DNA from: Bacteroidales bacterium
GTDB lineage: Bacteria > Bacteroidota > Bacteroidia > Bacteroidales > P3
Reading direction: 5' to 3'
Assembly (NCBI GenBank): GCA_016280915.1
Contig: JAEEHQ010000027.1
Location: forward strand, 1 to 32,506
DNA: 32,506 nt
Part shown: positions 16,050 to 23,968 of the stretch, in pieces
Numbering within the stretch: position 1 is the first letter of the stretch
Layout: the number at the start of each line of letters is the position of its first letter
Notes under the pieces: generated by a model
What the model was told of the DNA's origin: nothing
The model's database searches: none
The model's input: only the letters and a program-made list of their open reading frames with translations
Position numbers and translations under genes: made by a program

Positions 16050-16925
16050 TTGAAAGGTAAAGTAAATCTTTGGGAGACACACTCGTCGACAGTTCTCAGC
16101 ATCACCCTGGTGCTGTTTCTGCTTGGGATGTGCCTACTGGTGGAATACCATTCCTACCGCGTCACCCACGACATACAGGAGCGCATCACGCTGAAAGTGG
16201 ATTTGGCTCCAGAAATCACAGACGACATAGCCAAACTGATTCAGATGCAGATAGAGGCGATGCCGGAGGTGAAGCATGTTGACTATATTTCGAAGGAGAA
16301 GGCTGCCGATATTTTCTCTGAGGACCTAAACGACGATTTTGTCAACTTTATTGGCTACAATCCACTCTACCCCTCGATGATGGTGAACCTCAAGGCCAAC
16401 TACATACCCGACGTACGCCAAGAGGGGCGCGCAGAGAGCATTAAGAAATTTTCCGAGACAGTCGGGAACATTGAATATGTGACCGGCGTCACATATCAGG
16501 AGACGGTGGTGAACGAGCTGAACGATGTATTCTACAAAATCACGTGGTTCCTCATCATCTTCATGGGCCTGCTTATTATCGTGAGCATCCTACTCATCAG
16601 CAGTACCATACGCATAGCCCTTTATGCACAGCGCGAAACCATCCGCACCATGCAGCTGGTGGGTGCCAAGAGTGGTTTCATCGCCCGTCCATTTGTTTAT
16701 CGCAGCATCTGGTTCGGCCTCCTTGGCGCACTCATCACCATCATCATCTTGGCCATTGCCATCGGTGCCCTCAACCAATCGTTTGCAGGCCTCGATTTGC
16801 TCGACCAGTCGCACCTACTCTGGTATGCCGGCATTGGCGTGATTATCATCATCTTGGGCATAATCCTCTCCTACATGTCCACCGTCTTTGCTGTCCACCG
16901 TTACCTTCGCAAAAGCAATTATTAA
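16050..16925 (+). CDS. ftsX: Cell division protein FtsX
   Basis: The 291-residue membrane protein has the FtsX layout. There is one N-terminal helix (about 15-35, STVLSITLVLFLLGMCLLVE), a periplasmic domain (about 36-165) containing VDLAPEITDDIAKLIQMQI and VKHVDYISKEKA, then three helices (about 170-190, 219-245, 260-285). With FtsE it couples the divisome to peptidoglycan hydrolases; ftsE is not in this window. The start is TTG at 16050: an in-frame stop at 16035 limits upstream options, and no ATG occurs before the first helix. No Shine-Dalgarno is visible. It is followed by DUF3098, uppP and truB, a gene order I know from other Bacteroidetes. Confidence 0.92.
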   Translation: MKGKVNLWETHSSTVLSITLVLFLLGMCLLVEYHSYRVTHDIQERITLKVDLAPEITDDIAKLIQMQIEAMPEVKHVDYISKEKAADIFSEDLNDDFVNFIGYNPLYPSMMVNLKANYIPDVRQEGRAESIKKFSETVGNIEYVTGVTYQETVVNELNDVFYKITWFLIIFMGLLIIVSILLISSTIRIALYAQRETIRTMQLVGAKSGFIARPFVYRSIWFGLLGALITIIILAIAIGALNQSFAGLDLLDQSHLLWYAGIGVIIIILGIILSYMSTVFAVHRYLRKSNY

Positions 16926-16974
16926 AAGAATAAACAATTAACGGCATCATCCGTCACATAAACAAAACATCACC

Positions 16975-17244
16975 ATGGCAAAAGAAATAAAGACCTCCGA
17001 AGAAAACAAAAAACAGTTCTCCTTTGTTTTCGAGAAAATCAACTATATCATCATGATTGTCGGCATCGTGCTGCTGGCCCTCGGCTACATTCTCCTCACC
17101 GGTGGCGGTAGCGACGACCCCAATGTCTTCAACGAGGCCATGTTCAACGGCCGCCGTCTCTATCTGGCCCCCATCCTCATCATCCTGGGCCTGATTACCG
17201 AGATTGTTGCCATCATGTACAAGGGAAAAGAAAAGAATAACTAA
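16975..17244 (+). CDS. DUF3098 family small membrane protein
   Basis: The 89-residue protein has two transmembrane helices (about 24-42 and 61-80) separated by a short loop, GGGSDDPNVFNEAMFNGRRL. The N-terminal stretch before the first helix is hydrophilic and probably cytoplasmic. This matches DUF3098, a Bacteroidetes family of unknown function. It lies 49 bp after ftsX and 62 bp before uppP on the same strand, so a role in envelope growth or division is a reasonable guess from context only. Confidence 0.85.
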   Translation: MAKEIKTSEENKKQFSFVFEKINYIIMIVGIVLLALGYILLTGGGSDDPNVFNEAMFNGRRLYLAPILIILGLITEIVAIMYKGKEKNN

Positions 17245-17278
17245 CCCAATTAGCCTTCGGGTTGACCCTAACCTGAAG
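17243..17278. repeat. AACCC...GGGTT palindrome and adjoining hairpin
   Basis: AACCC (17243-17247) and GGGTT (17259-17263) bracket an 11-nt core. Overlapping it, CTTCGGGTT (17255-17263) pairs with AACCTGAAG (17270-17278), eight of nine positions. The unit resembles the palindromes at 25735-25754, 30106-30129 and 30234-30256. It lies between the DUF3098 gene and uppP. Confidence 0.5.
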
Positions 17279-17306
17279 CCACTTTAACACCCCATAACGC
17301 AGAAAA

Positions 17307-18110
17307 ATGGAATGGTTTGAATCATTAATCTTGGGTATCATCCAAGGTCTCACAGAATATCTACCCGTGAGTAGCAGCGGACATCTCACCATTGGTGCCA
17401 ACCTCTTCGGACTGAATGGCGAAGAAAATCTTGCCTTCACCATCACCGTGCATGTGGCCACCGTGCTCAGCACCATCGTTATCCTCTGGAAAGAGATTGT
17501 CTGGCTTTTCCAAGACTTCTTCAAATTCAAATGGAACGAAGGCACCAAGTATATTGTAAACATTATCATCTCCATGATTCCCGTGGGCATCGTGGGACTG
17601 CTCTTCAAAGACCAGGTTGAGGCCATCTTTGGCAGCGGACTCTTGGTGGTGGGCATCTGCTTGTTGGTCACCGCTTCGCTGTTGGCTTTCTCCTATTGGG
17701 CCAAACCGCGCCAGCGCGACCATATCTCGCCTTGGCATGCTTTTGTCATCGGCATTGCCCAAGCCCTTGCCGTGTTGCCTGGCCTTTCCCGCTCGGGAAG
17801 CACCATCGCCACAGGTCTTCTCCTTGGCAACAGCAAGGAAAAGCTGGCACAGTTCTCCTTCCTGATGGTCATCCCCCCCATCCTGGGTGAAGCCCTGCTG
17901 GATGTAAAGGACATGGCTGAGTTGGGTGTCAGCAACGCCATGGGCGGCCTTTCCGCCAGCTCGCTCATCATCGGCTTCCTCGCAGCCTTTATTAGTGGAT
18001 GTTTTGCCTGCAAATGGATGATCAACATCGTCAAGAAAGGCAAACTCATCTGGTTTGCAATCTACTGCGCCATTGTGGGTATTTTGGCTATCGTATTGCC
18101 TCTCTTTTAA
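17307..18110 (+). CDS. uppP: Undecaprenyl-diphosphatase (BacA family)
   Basis: The 267-residue integral membrane phosphatase recycles undecaprenyl pyrophosphate to the monophosphate lipid carrier for peptidoglycan and surface glycan export. Both active-site regions are present: [15 protein letters not shown] near the N-terminus (Glu17 region) and [18 protein letters not shown] near residues 156-173. Some seven to eight hydrophobic segments follow the family pattern and length is typical. It lies within the ftsX-DUF3098-uppP-truB run. Start [20 protein letters not shown] is the standard family start. Confidence 0.96.
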   Translation: MEWFESLILGIIQGLTEYLPVSSSGHLTIGANLFGLNGEENLAFTITVHVATVLSTIVILWKEIVWLFQDFFKFKWNEGTKYIVNIIISMIPVGIVGLLFKDQVEAIFGSGLLVVGICLLVTASLLAFSYWAKPRQRDHISPWHAFVIGIAQALAVLPGLSRSGSTIATGLLLGNSKEKLAQFSFLMVIPPILGEALLDVKDMAELGVSNAMGGLSASSLIIGFLAAFISGCFACKWMINIVKKGKLIWFAIYCAIVGILAIVLPLF

Positions 18111-18124
18111 TTAATCATACAATC

Positions 18125-18164
18125 AAGGGCTGGCACCACTATCATTCATAGGATGCCAGCCCTT
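18125..18164 (+). terminator. Strong hairpin between uppP and truB, possible terminator
   Basis: AAGGGCTGGCA (18125-18135) pairs perfectly with TGCCAGCCCTT (18154-18164), 11 bp; the loop holds a further CTAT/ATAG pairing. It starts 14 bp after the uppP stop codon. No T-run follows, so termination would be partial, and truB begins only 20 bp later. Confidence 0.5.
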
Positions 18165-18184
18165 ATCATATCTACCGCCAAAAC

Positions 18185-19027
18185 ATGACGCAAGCGCAAC
18201 TCTTAGATGGCACCGTCATCGTCATCGACAAGCCCTACCAATGGACCTCCTTCCAAGTAGTGAACAAAATCAAGTCCGCCATCCGCCACACCTACGACCT
18301 CAAGAAGTTCAAAATTGGCCATGCCGGCACCCTCGACCCCTTGGCCACAGGTATCCTGCTGGTTTGTGTGGGCAAAGCCACCAAGCGCATTGACGAATTG
18401 CAGGGGGGCGAAAAGGTGTACAGCGGCACCATGGTTCTGGGTGCCACCACTCCCTGCTACGACCTCGAGCGCGCCATCGACCACTATTACCCCTACCAAC
18501 ACATCACCGAAGAACTCCTCACCGAAAAAGTAGCGCAATTTATCGGAGAAATCGAGCAGGTGCCTCCTATCTTTAGTGCGGTCAAGATAGGGGGACAACG
18601 CGCCTACTCCTATGCCCGCGAAGCCAAACCCGGAGAAGAGCCCCCCTCCCCTACCCCTAAGAAAGTTCATGTCAAGGAATTTACTATCACAGCCTTCCGC
18701 CCTGGAAAATCTGCTCCTAAGAATTCAAACAATCCCTATACAACAGATTCCTCTGCCGAGATATCATCCGCCAAACCACAAGCACCTTCCATCCCTCTCA
18801 CCCACCTCTACAACAACCCGCTTGGCACCATTCCTGACCACCTACCCCAACTCGACTTCCGCATCCGCTGTGGCAAAGGCACCTACATACGCAGCCTTGC
18901 TCGCGACCTTGGCCTTGCCTTAGACAGCGGAGCCTTCCTCTCCGCCCTCCGTCGCGAACAAGTGGGAGAATACACCCTAGCCGAAGCCATCCAACTGGGT
19001 GACATCCAAACCTTTTTAGAAAAATAG
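18185..19027 (+). CDS. truB: tRNA pseudouridine(55) synthase TruB with low-complexity insert
   Basis: The 280-residue enzyme isomerises U55 in the T-loop of tRNAs. The N-terminal catalytic core is clear: DGTVIVIDKPYQWTSFQVV, HAGTLDPLATGILLVC with catalytic Asp51, then GEIEQVPPIFSAVKIGGQRAY and CGKGTYIRSLARDLG. Between VHVKEFTITAF and QLDFRIRCGKGTYIRS lies a stretch of about 50 residues (about 172-221) rich in Ser, Asn, Pro and Thr that is not part of the usual fold. In other TruB proteins these two strands are close together. The reading frame is intact through it. The gene ends 19 bp from the convergent ABC-F gene. Confidence 0.93.
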   Translation: MTQAQLLDGTVIVIDKPYQWTSFQVVNKIKSAIRHTYDLKKFKIGHAGTLDPLATGILLVCVGKATKRIDELQGGEKVYSGTMVLGATTPCYDLERAIDHYYPYQHITEELLTEKVAQFIGEIEQVPPIFSAVKIGGQRAYSYAREAKPGEEPPSPTPKKVHVKEFTITAFRPGKSAPKNSNNPYTTDSSAEISSAKPQAPSIPLTHLYNNPLGTIPDHLPQLDFRIRCGKGTYIRSLARDLGLALDSGAFLSALRREQVGEYTLAEAIQLGDIQTFLEK

Positions 19028-19046
19028 AAGGGAAGAAGGCCTCTTA

Positions 19047-20840
19047 TCAGCCATTCACAATCTCGTCCAACTCCAACCAACGCAACTCCTTCTCATCCAA
19101 GGCAGCCATAATTTCACCTATGCGTTGAGAGGCAGAGGTGAGTTTTTCCACATCAGTCTCGCCACCTCCACTCAATAAGGTCTCAAGCTGCTGTTTCTCT
19201 TGGGTCAACGCCTCTATCTCTTGGGAGAGACTCTCATATTCTTTCTGTTGTTTATAAGTGGCTCGGGGCTTATCGCTACGGGTACGTTCGTATTTTGGTT
19301 TTTCCTCACGACGCTGGAGAGTTTCTGAACGTTTCTGGGCATTCTTCTCGGCCAGATATTGCGTGTAATTGCTATGGTAGTCACGTATCTTTCCATCCCC
19401 TTCAAAGACAAAGATGTGATCGACAATATGGTCCATAAAGCTACGGTCGTGACTAACAATTACCAAACAGCCCTTGTAATCTTTCAGAAATTGCTCTAAT
19501 ATTTCTAAAGTATAGATGTCCAGGTCGTTGGTAGGTTCGTCCAAAATAAGGAAATTAGGATTGGCCATCAACACCTTGAGCAGATAAAGCCGACGTTTCT
19601 CACCACCGCTAAGATTGCCGAAATAGTTATATTGGGTCATATCCTCGAAGCCGAAATAGCTGAGGAACTGGTGGGCCGACATCTCTTTGCCGTTGTCCAG
19701 CTCGATGCGCTCGGCAACCTCTTTTACGATATCAATCACGCGAATATCGGGACGCGCCGTCATTCCCCCCTGGGTGTAGAAACCAAACTGGATTGTCTGC
19801 CCCACTATCACGCGACCGCTGTCTGGTCGCAGCTGTTCGGTGAGCAGGTTCAGGAACGTCGACTTGCCGATACCATTAGGTCCCACGATGCCAATCTTCT
19901 CGCCTTTCTTAAACACATAGCTAAAATCATCAACCATTTTCACCCCATCGTAGCTCTTGGTAACATTATACATCTCCAAAATCTTGCCACCAATGCATTC
20001 GGTCTTGACGGTCAGATGTGGACGTGTTTCATCAAAACGGGTGTGAGCCTTCTCTTCCAACTCATAAAAAGCATCAATACGGGCCTGTGCCTTGGTACCC
20101 CTGGCTTGTGGCATCCGCCGCATCCAGTCGAGCTCGGTGCGGTAAAGACTCTTGGCCTTCTCCACCTCTACGCGTTCATTATATTGGCGTTCGGCTTTTT
20201 TGCGTAGGTAATAATCATAATTGCCGCGGTAGTGGTAGAGCTGACTGTTGTCAATCTCGTAGATATCCTGACAAACATGATCCAAGAAATAACGGTCGTG
20301 CGTAACCATCAGTATAGCCAGTTTCTGACGCGAAAGAAAATCTTCCAACCATTCAATCATCTGAATATCCAGATGGTTGGTGGGCTCGTCCAAAAGCAGC
20401 AGATTGGTATCGTCTATCAAGATGCGACTCAAAGCCACTTTTTTTTGTTCGCCTCCGCTGAGCTGTTGCATGGGTTGGTCGAGCTTGTCGTCCAATCTCA
20501 AACGACTCAATATCTCCTCGATGCGTTGTTCAAAAGTCCACTCATCCTCATGTTCAGGACGTTGGGCAGAATAAACGAAACTGCGCACAGATTGATGCGG
20601 CAACAGCTCCGGCTGCTGTGGCAGATAGGCCATGCGGACATCGCCCCTAAAGGTCACCTTGCCGCTGTCCTGCAAGGTCCTGCCGGTGAGAATATTCATG
20701 AGGGTTGACTTGCCATATCCGTTTCGGGCAATCAAGGCAGTTTTCTGTCCGGCATTGATACCGAAAGAGATATCGTCAAAAAGCAACTTGTCGCCGAACG
20801 ACTTAGTCAAGTTTTCTACAGTAAGCAGCGCGTCAGACAT
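19047..20840 (-). CDS. ABC-F family ATPase (Uup-like)
   Basis: The 597-residue soluble protein has two ABC ATPase domains and no membrane segment. The first domain has Walker A ARNGYGKST (38-46), signature LSGGE (127-131) and Walker B LLLLDEPTNHLD (147-158). The second has GPNGIGKST (320-328), LSGGEKRR (410-417) and ILDEPTNDLD (432-441). Between them the linker WMRRMPQARGTKAQAR (239-254) is Uup-like. The C-terminus (about 510-597) is a charged coiled coil, again Uup-like. ABC-F proteins act on ribosomes; Uup is also linked to transposon excision and branched DNA. In the first Walker A the usual first glycine is Ala38. It follows rarA by 53 bp and is probably co-transcribed. Antibiotic resistance is possible but not indicated. 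Confidence 0.9.
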   Translation of the reverse strand: MSDALLTVENLTKSFGDKLLFDDISFGINAGQKTALIARNGYGKSTLMNILTGRTLQDSGKVTFRGDVRMAYLPQQPELLPHQSVRSFVYSAQRPEHEDEWTFEQRIEEILSRLRLDDKLDQPMQQLSGGEQKKVALSRILIDDTNLLLLDEPTNHLDIQMIEWLEDFLSRQKLAILMVTHDRYFLDHVCQDIYEIDNSQLYHYRGNYDYYLRKKAERQYNERVEVEKAKSLYRTELDWMRRMPQARGTKAQARIDAFYELEEKAHTRFDETRPHLTVKTECIGGKILEMYNVTKSYDGVKMVDDFSYVFKKGEKIGIVGPNGIGKSTFLNLLTEQLRPDSGRVIVGQTIQFGFYTQGGMTARPDIRVIDIVKEVAERIELDNGKEMSAHQFLSYFGFEDMTQYNYFGNLSGGEKRRLYLLKVLMANPNFLILDEPTNDLDIYTLEILEQFLKDYKGCLVIVSHDRSFMDHIVDHIFVFEGDGKIRDYHSNYTQYLAEKNAQKRSETLQRREEKPKYERTRSDKPRATYKQQKEYESLSQEIEALTQEKQQLETLLSGGGETDVEKLTSASQRIGEIMAALDEKELRWLELDEIVNG

Positions 20841-20893
20841 GATTCTTTTTTAGTGTATAGTAAACAAATAGGCACGGAACCAGAATAGGACTC

Positions 20894-22147
20894 TTAATAG
20901 TTGTACTTTGTACCCCATCGTGCTCTCAACTGCCGTCTTGTTTCTTCCTCGCGGGGATTCTGTCCAGGCTCATAAAATTTCATTCCGCGGAGTGCGTCAG
21001 GCAGGAATTCCTGGTCGACAAAATTGCCTTGGTAATCGTGGGCATACTTATAGCCGTCGCCATAACCCATCTGTTTCATCAACTTGGTCGGGGCATTGCG
21101 GATATGCAACGGCACAGGCAAGTCGCCCGTCTGTGACACCATCTGTTGTGCATTTTGCAGGGCCACATAGGTGCTGTTGCTCTTCACCGAGGAAGCCAGA
21201 TAGACACAACATTGCGACAAAGTGAGACGGCACTCAGGATAACCTATTTTGGTGACGGCATCAAAGCAAGCATTAGCCAACAGCAGGGCGTTGGGATTGC
21301 TGTTGCCAATATCTTCCGACGCAAAAATCAACATGCGGCGGGCTATGAAAACAGGGTCCTCACCCCCCTCTATCATACGAGCCAGCCAGTATACGGCAGC
21401 ATTGGGGTCACTCCCACGCATAGACTTGATAAAGGCACTAATGATGTCGTAATGCATCTCGCCTTTCTTGTCATACAATGCCAAATTTTGCTGGATAACC
21501 TGCGTGGTATGGGCATTGTCTATCACCACAGGACCCGCAGGGCTGTTGTTGACTACCAGTTCGATGGCATTGAGCAGCTTGCGCGCATCGCCTCCTGAAA
21601 TGCGGAACAATGCCTCCACCTCAGGGGCCGACACTTCGCGACCTTGCGAAGCGTAATAATGGATGGCGCTGTCGAGCAGCTGTCGCATCTCGGCCTCGCC
21701 AAATTCTTTAAGCATATACACCTGACAGCGTGAGAGCAATGCCGAAATCACCTCAAAAGAAGGATTCTCGGTGGTGGCGCCAATCAAGGTGACGATGCCC
21801 TTCTCCACAGCACCCAGCAACGAGTCTTGCTGACTCTTGGAGAAGCGATGAATCTCATCGATAAAAAGGATGGCCCCCTCCTCCCCCTTGGCTTTCTCTA
21901 TCACCTCGCGCACCTCCTTCACACCGCTGCTAATGGCGCTAAGCGTATGGAAAGGTCGGTTGAGCGTCTGGCTGATAACCATCGCCAAGGTAGTCTTGCC
22001 AATCCCTGGAGGCCCCCAGAAAATCATCGACGGAATGTTGCCGCTCTCTATCAACGTACGCAGAACAGCCCCCTGTCCAACCAGATGCCTCTGCCCGACA
22101 TAGCTGTCCAAATCCTTCGGTCGTAATATCTCAGCTAAGGGAACCAT
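20894..22147 (-). CDS. rarA: Replication-associated recombination protein A (RarA/MgsA)
   Basis: The 417-residue clamp-loader-like AAA+ ATPase acts at stalled replication forks. Visible are Walker A GPPGIGKTT (45-53), Walker B LFIDEIHRF (94-102), sensor 1 GATTEN (123-128), and in the C-terminal half DAVTKIGYPECRLTLSQCCVYLASSVKSN and the ending LRARWG. I chose the ATG at 22147 because family homology starts at PLAEILRPKDLDSYVGQ; a TTG at 22180 would add 11 residues encoded by an inserted element. A MITE-like element begins just 5-9 nt upstream of this start, so the whole visible 5' leader is element sequence. The ABC-F gene follows downstream. Confidence 0.94.
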   Translation of the reverse strand: MVPLAEILRPKDLDSYVGQRHLVGQGAVLRTLIESGNIPSMIFWGPPGIGKTTLAMVISQTLNRPFHTLSAISSGVKEVREVIEKAKGEEGAILFIDEIHRFSKSQQDSLLGAVEKGIVTLIGATTENPSFEVISALLSRCQVYMLKEFGEAEMRQLLDSAIHYYASQGREVSAPEVEALFRISGGDARKLLNAIELVVNNSPAGPVVIDNAHTTQVIQQNLALYDKKGEMHYDIISAFIKSMRGSDPNAAVYWLARMIEGGEDPVFIARRMLIFASEDIGNSNPNALLLANACFDAVTKIGYPECRLTLSQCCVYLASSVKSNSTYVALQNAQQMVSQTGDLPVPLHIRNAPTKLMKQMGYGDGYKYAHDYQGNFVDQEFLPDALRGMKFYEPGQNPREEETRRQLRARWGTKYNY

Positions 22148-22155
22148 ATTATTTA

Positions 22156-22351
22156 GGTGGGTTCTATAAATTGCTTTCAATCGATTTTGTTCTTATTTCG
22201 AGCAGATTTCCGTGCGGAAGGAGGGAGCAATGCGGTGCATTGTAACCGACTGACAATCGGAAAGATGCCGAAATATGGGCAAAAGCGCTGAAAAATTTAA
22301 GTACACTCATATTTATTATTGTTTTTAAATGTGGAATTTATAGAACCCACC
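22156..22351. mobile_element. MITE-like element with terminal inverted repeats, directly upstream of rarA
   Basis: GGTGGGTTCTATAAATT (22156-22172) recurs as its exact reverse complement at 22335-22351: 17 bp perfect, 18 with the flanking A/T. TTTA lies outside each end (22152-22155 and 22352-22355) and may be a target-site duplication. The 196-bp interior has no reading frame of note but contains a small hairpin, CAATGC/GCATTG, near 22229-22243. Size, terminal repeats and lack of coding capacity fit a non-autonomous miniature transposon. No transposase is visible in the window. Confidence 0.65.
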
Positions 22352-22355
22352 TTTA

Positions 22356-22566
22356 GTGTACGGTGTACAAGGCGCTATGAATATACATAGGTAAAATACC
22401 CTATACACGCTATTGTTTGACTATTTAATTATTTAAATGTTTATCACAAGACACATTGCCTCTTGCAGAATCACCAGCGCAGAGATGGCTTGGGTTTCCC
22501 AACGCCAAACCTTTTCCCCTACAATGCCGCGTTCATTCTCTTGAACTCACGCCACTCACTCTCCAA
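22356..22566. other. Non-coding stretch between the MITE-like element and queA
   Basis: About 210 bp lie between the element and the queA stop codon. The sequence is AT-rich to about 22445 and more mixed afterwards. I see no RNA gene, no terminator with a T-run and no convincing frame. If the element replaced the native rarA promoter, remnants of that promoter would be here. Confidence 0.4.
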
Positions 22567-23622
22567 TCAAAGTATCAGCATTGCATCCCCATACGTAGAG
22601 AATTTGTATTTCTCACGGATGGCGACTTCATAGGCATGGCTGATGAATTCGGGTCCGCCAAAGGCACTCACCATGATAAACTGGGAGGACTTGGGGTGAT
22701 GGAAGTTGGTAACCATCATGTCGGCAATGGAAAAGTTATAGGGAGGGAAGATGAACTTATTGGTCCAACCTTCATAGGCACTAATCTTACCAAAGATGGT
22801 CACAGCAGATTCCAAAGCGCGCATCACATCGGTGCCGACAGCACAGATCTTCTTATTGGCAGCCTTGGTGGCCATGATGGCATCGCACACCTCCTGCGAG
22901 ATAACCATCTCCTCGGCATCCATACGGTGTTTCGAGAGGTCCTCCACATCAATGCTCTTAAAGTTACCCATGCCGCAATGAAGCGTCAACTCCAACCATT
23001 GCACATCGTTGATTTCAAAACGTTTGAGCAGCTCACGGCTGAAATGGAATCCTGCTATGGGAGCTGCCACAGCACCCTCGTGCTTGGCATAGATGGTTTG
23101 GTAACGATCGGCATCGTAGTTCTCGATGTTGCGGATTGCACGCAACTCGTCGGGCAGCGGGGTGTGTCCCAAGCTGCGGATATGCTTGATAAACTCCTCG
23201 TGGGTACCGTCGAAGAGGAAACGCACCGTGCGGCCGCGTGAGGTGGTGTTGTCGATAACCTCGGCAACGAGCGACTCATTGGGACCGAAATAAAGCTTGT
23301 TGCCGATACGGATCTTACGGGCAGGGTCGACAATCACATCCCAGAGGCGCATGTCGCGGTTCAACTCGCGCTGCAGGAACACGGTGATGCTGGCACCGGT
23401 TTTCTCTTTCTCGCCATAAAGCAGGGCGGGAAACACCTTTGTATTGTTAGCCACCACGGCATCGCCGGGTGTGACATACTCTATCAAGTCCTTGAAGATG
23501 CGGTGCTCGATGGTTTTCGTGTCGCGGTGCAGAACCATCATGCGGGCCTCATCACGCTGTTTGGCCGGTTTCTCAGCAATCAACTCCTTCGGGAGATAGA
23601 AATTGTAATAAGACAGTTTCAT
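22567..23622 (-). CDS. queA: S-adenosylmethionine:tRNA ribosyltransferase-isomerase
   Basis: The 351-residue enzyme transfers and isomerises the ribosyl part of SAM onto preQ1-tRNA to give epoxyqueuosine at the wobble position. Family segments seen are [20 protein letters not shown] near the N-terminus, [18 protein letters not shown], the mid-protein [20 protein letters not shown] with HFSRELL and [13 protein letters not shown], and the late [19 protein letters not shown] with [13 protein letters not shown]. Length is typical. It stands alone on the minus strand; in many Bacteroidetes queA follows truB. No preQ1 riboswitch was recognisable upstream. Confidence 0.96.
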   Translation of the reverse strand: MKLSYYNFYLPKELIAEKPAKQRDEARMMVLHRDTKTIEHRIFKDLIEYVTPGDAVVANNTKVFPALLYGEKEKTGASITVFLQRELNRDMRLWDVIVDPARKIRIGNKLYFGPNESLVAEVIDNTTSRGRTVRFLFDGTHEEFIKHIRSLGHTPLPDELRAIRNIENYDADRYQTIYAKHEGAVAAPIAGFHFSRELLKRFEINDVQWLELTLHCGMGNFKSIDVEDLSKHRMDAEEMVISQEVCDAIMATKAANKKICAVGTDVMRALESAVTIFGKISAYEGWTNKFIFPPYNFSIADMMVTNFHHPKSSQFIMVSAFGGPEFISHAYEVAIREKYKFSTYGDAMLIL

Positions 23623-23902
23623 TGTATACTATTTAAACCTCGCTGGTGCGCGAAGCGTTATTTACCAGATAATTATAACCCCAACACCCGTTTCTCCTCC
23701 TCAATCTAATGTTTTATGTAACGCACAAAGTCAAGGTTTATTATATATAGATGTAAAAAAAATGTATTATTCCCACACGCTGAGCCGAAGCATGTATTTG
23801 TCTGAACAAAGCGCCTATTCATGTCCAAAAGTCATAAGAGCAGAAAGGAACCTACAGGGTGGTTAATAGCCTGAAATAGGTGGGGTGCCGAGAGTAGACC
23901 TT
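23623..23902. other. Intergenic region upstream of queA
   Basis: This gap runs from the queA start to the terminator of the surface lipoprotein gene. It should contain the queA promoter on the minus strand. A TTTG occurs near 23738-23741 (complement), but no good TAnnTTTG lies at the right distance. No RNA gene or open frame of note is visible. Confidence 0.4.
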
Positions 23903-23949
23903 AGAAAGAAAAAGTGTACAACAACCGCCTGGGCGGCCATTGTACACTT
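23903..23949 (-). terminator. Intrinsic terminator of the surface lipoprotein gene
   Basis: AAGTGTACAA (23912-23921) pairs perfectly with TTGTACACTT (23940-23949), and an inner GC-rich stem (CCGCC/GGCGG) closes the loop. On the minus strand the stem is followed by a T-rich tract (complement of 23904-23913). It starts 19 bp after the stop codon at 23969. Confidence 0.88.
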
Positions 23950-23968
23950 CACATTATTCAATCAAGAC

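Noticed and set aside
14845..16080. 411-codon open frame on the minus strand opposite dnaN
   Set aside because: It is antisense to dnaN over its full length, and its Gly/Val/Asp-rich translation mirrors dnaN codon usage.
22148..22180. TTG start giving rarA 11 more residues
   Set aside because: The extra codons would come from the end of the inserted element and include no conserved sequence.
23623..23760. preQ1 riboswitch upstream of queA
   Set aside because: No compact H-type pseudoknot pattern or conserved aptamer sequence could be seen; the start region is plain AT-rich sequence.
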